Shown here in pieces: positions 5,945 through 7,012 of a stretch of 7,012 nucleotides of DNA; position 1 is the stretch's first letter; the number at the start of each line of letters is the position of its first letter. Where the stretch lies: NCBI GenBank assembly GCA_016929035.1, contig JAFGJP010000116.1, forward strand, positions 1 to 7,012, written 5' to 3'. Origin of the DNA: Candidatus Auribacterota bacterium (GTDB taxonomy: Bacteria; Auribacterota; JAFGBW01; JAFGJP01). The translations under genes and the position numbers were made by a program. The notes beneath the pieces were generated by a model, which saw nothing but the letters and a program-made list of their open reading frames with translations, was not told where the DNA came from and ran no database searches.

Positions 5945-5971
5945 AAATTTTAAGTTTGAAATGTAAAATTT
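5945..5971. repeat. AT-only inverted repeat after the PilZ gene
   Basis: AAATTTTA (5945-5952) and TAAAATTT (5964-5971) are perfect complements around an 11-base loop. The stem has no GC pairs and no T-run behind it, so it is a poor terminator. It contains the 11-mer AATGTAAAATT that occurs inverted at 66-76. Confidence 0.45.
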
Positions 5972-6012
5972 GATATTGAACGAACGCTTCGCTGGATAAT
6001 TATAAGATTAGC

Positions 6013-6037
6013 CACGAAGGGACACGAAGAGCACGAA
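6013..6037 (+). repeat. CACGAA short tandem repeat
   Basis: CACGAA occurs at 6013-6018, 6023-6028 and 6032-6037, in the pattern ccaCGAAGGGACACGAAGAGCACGAA. From memory this 'ccacgaaggcacgaag' wording recurs in intergenic DNA of many bacteria. No coding or terminator role is apparent. Confidence 0.5.
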
Positions 6038-6228
6038 AAAAAGAAAACAGGATATTTCACATTCGGCGAGTCAACAATAAAATAAATTCATTTCTTCTAT
6101 ATATCGATTTTATTTTCTTATTTATTTTGCAATCTCTATTCTTAATTCTTGCAGGTCAAAAAGAAATAAAACAATCTCTGTAGATTTTTCGCACGCATTG
6201 CGAATAAAAAAATCCCTCAGTGATCTCC

Positions 6229-6269
6229 TTTGACAAACTCAGGATTTAAAAATGGTGAGCAATGTCAAA
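6229..6269. repeat. Palindromic dispersed repeat (REP-like)
   Basis: TTTGACA (6229-6235) pairs perfectly with TGTCAAA (6263-6269), and CTCA (6238-6241) pairs with TGAG (6256-6259), with small internal loops between. The wording CCTTTGACAAACTCAGGA ... TGGTGAGCAATGTCAAACCAT matches, by memory, the widespread 'ccttcgacaagctcagg...ggtgagc...gtcgaaccat' repeat in a degenerated form. Expected roles are transcript stabilisation, bidirectional termination, or none. Confidence 0.6.
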
Positions 6270-6295
6270 CCATCTGCGGTTAATTTATTGAAAGT

Positions 6296-6309
6296 AGCGC
6301 GTCAGCGCT
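6296..6309 (-). terminator. Weak possible terminator hairpin downstream of polA
   Basis: AGCGC (6296-6300) and GCGCT (6305-6309) form a five-pair GC-rich stem with loop GTCA. Read on the minus strand it is followed by ACTTT, a short T-run. It sits about 45 bases beyond the polA stop. The stem is short and the T-run poor, so termination is only a possibility. Confidence 0.25.
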
Positions 6310-6312
6310 CCT

Positions 6313-6350
6313 TAATTTTTAACTTTTAATTTTAAATTTTTAATTTACTT
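6313..6350. repeat. AT-rich tract abutting the polA stop
   Basis: A run of TAATTTTTAA-like units with almost no G or C. It shares ACTTTTAATT and the overlapping 12-mer AATTTTAAATTT with the leader of the ExeA-like gene at 1-63. The tract stops just short of the polA stop codon. Confidence 0.45.
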
Positions 6351-6352
6351 TT

Positions 6353-7012
6353 TTATTCCGCTTCCAGCCAGTTCCTGCCCTGGGATAATTTGACTTCAAG
6401 AGGAATGTCTATTTTAACCGCTTCAGACATTTCTTTTTGAATGACATCCCGCGATTTCTCTATTTCCTCTTCCGGAACCTCAAATATCAGCTCGTCATGC
6501 ACCTGGAGAAGCATGCGGGATTTCAACCCCAGGCGCTGAAAGCTTCTGTCGATCCTTATCATGGCTATCTTGATGATGTCTGCCGCGCTCCCCTGAATGG
6601 GCGTGTTCACAGCCATGTTCTCAGCCGCAGAACGGATCCTTGGCTGAGAGCTGTTGATATCCGAAAGGTGGCGTAATCTTCCCATAATCGTACGGGAAAG
6701 CTGGGTATCACGCGTGGACTCCTTGAGCCCTTCAATAAACGACTTGACCTTTGGATGAGACAAAAAATATTCGTTGATAAAGGCGTTCGCTTCCAGATAA
6801 GGAATCCCGGTATCCATGGACAGCTTCCTAGGCCCCATTCCATAAATAATGCCAAAGTTGATGGCTTTGGCCTGTGTGCGGCAGGAAAGGGTCACATGGT
6901 CTTCAGGAATGTGGAAAATGAGCGATGCCGTCTGCGTATGGATATCTTTTCCTCTTTTAAAGGCATCGAGAAGTTTTTTATCCTTGCTCAGGTGAGCAAG
7001 AAGTCGGAGCTC
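6353..7012 (-). CDS. polA: DNA polymerase I, C-terminal polymerase domain (5' end outside window)
   Basis: The last 219 residues of PolA, read in frame from the window edge to a TAA at 6353-6355. The fragment opens at ELRLLAHLSKD, the end of polymerase motif A, so the first catalytic aspartate (DYSQIELR) lies just outside the window. Motif B is complete as RTQAKAINFGIIYGMG (45-60 of the fragment), with the dNTP-contacting R45, K49, F53 and Y57. Conserved NTPIQGSAADI (136-146) follows, then motif C QVHDELIFEV (170-179) with the second metal-binding aspartate D173. The C-terminus (LSQGRNWLEAE) matches the usual GxNWxEAH ending. F53 at the O-helix position is the common bacterial residue. The enzyme fills gaps in repair and replaces Okazaki primers. 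A GTG at 6893-6895 is an internal valine, not a start. Whether exonuclease domains are present cannot be seen. It is convergent with the PilZ gene. Confidence 0.97.
   Translation of the reverse strand, partial: ELRLLAHLSKDKKLLDAFKRGKDIHTQTASLIFHIPEDHVTLSCRTQAKAINFGIIYGMGPRKLSMDTGIPYLEANAFINEYFLSHPKVKSFIEGLKESTRDTQLSRTIMGRLRHLSDINSSQPRIRSAAENMAVNTPIQGSAADIIKIAMIRIDRSFQRLGLKSRMLLQVHDELIFEVPEEEIEKSRDVIQKEMSEAVKIDIPLEVKLSQGRNWLEAE

Larger units (their letters stand above)
5940..6352. other. 413-base convergent intergenic gap filled with repeats
   Basis: The PilZ gene and polA converge here. No gene is supported. The gap holds an AT-only inverted repeat (5945-5971), a CACGAA triplet (6013-6037) and a low-complexity AT stretch with two CAATCTCT words (6130-6137, 6172-6179). 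It also holds a TTCGCA/TGCGAA hairpin (6188-6193, 6199-6204), a palindromic dispersed repeat (6229-6269), an AGCGC/GCGCT hairpin (6296-6309) and an AT tract to the polA stop. A 25-codon frame at 6252-6329 lies inside the palindromic repeat and is not called. Confidence 0.7.

Noticed and set aside
6188..6204. TTCGCA/TGCGAA hairpin as a terminator
   Set aside because: A perfect six-pair stem, but followed by A-runs rather than T-runs on both strands, so it does not fit a rho-independent terminator.
6252..6329. 25-codon plus-strand frame (MVSNVKPSAVNLLK...) with an AGGA seven bases upstream
   Set aside because: It starts within the palindromic repeat and runs into the AT tract. The apparent ribosome-binding site is part of the repeat. 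No evidence for a real peptide.
6893..6895. GTG as a start for a short polA-like protein
   Set aside because: The frame continues open to the window edge with conserved PolA residues, so this is an internal Val codon.
6983..7000. Perfect palindrome CTTGCTCA-GG-TGAGCAAG near the window end
   Set aside because: It lies inside conserved polA codons (Ala-His-Leu-Ser-Lys), which explains the sequence, so most likely chance.
7001..7010. AAGTCGGAGC, also present at 3761-3770 and 5691-5700
   Set aside because: Two of the three copies lie in unrelated coding sequence and the flanks do not match. A triple 10-mer is unlikely but possible by chance.
7007..7012. GAGCTC (a SacI site) exactly at the window end, suggesting a clone boundary
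   Set aside because: The bases encode Glu-Leu of the conserved polA motif A region, and one six-base site proves nothing about cloning.

Overview
The window looks like chromosomal DNA from a Gram-negative, sigma-54-using bacterium of moderate GC content. The combination of an ExeA-type ATPase, a sigma-54 activator and a PilC/GspF platform protein fits this. So do the intergenic spaces packed with dispersed palindromic repeats. My best guess is a Desulfobacterota/deltaproteobacterium-like lineage, but this rests on gene-set and repeat style, not on a database match.

Left third (1-3530, + strand): after an AT-rich leader there is a compact three-gene group. It holds an ATPase-only ExeA/GspA-like protein (86-901), an NtrC-family sigma-54 activator (898-2277) whose start overlaps the previous stop by four bases, and a PilC/GspF inner-membrane platform protein (2331-3530). 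Together they point to type IV pilus or type II secretion assembly and its control. The activator has an intact AAA+ domain with GAFTGA and a Fis-type DNA-binding end. Its receiver domain, however, has lost the phosphoacceptor aspartate and the other conserved receiver residues, so it is probably not controlled by ordinary phosphorelay.

Middle (3531-4159): about 630 bases without a credible gene. The stretch holds a hairpin of the 'gtcattgcgagg...cgacgaagcaa' dispersed type. It also holds a larger element of about 250 bp with nested inverted repeats around a GC-rich core (68 of 100 bases between the inner arms). Next comes the serC promoter region.

Right-centre (4160-5939, + strand): serC (phosphoserine aminotransferase), a 98-residue single-pass membrane protein with a Pro-rich tail, and a PilZ-domain protein with a recognisable c-di-GMP-binding signature. 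Spacing is tight and they are probably co-transcribed.

Right end (5940-7012): a 413-base convergent gap filled with AT-rich tracts, a CACGAA triplet repeat and another palindromic dispersed repeat. It is followed by the C-terminal 219 residues of DNA polymerase I (polA) on the minus strand, cut by the window end.

The most interesting points are the pseudo-receiver activator coupled to an ExeA-like ATPase, the nested inverted-repeat element at 3778-4030, and the serC-linked membrane protein/PilZ pair.
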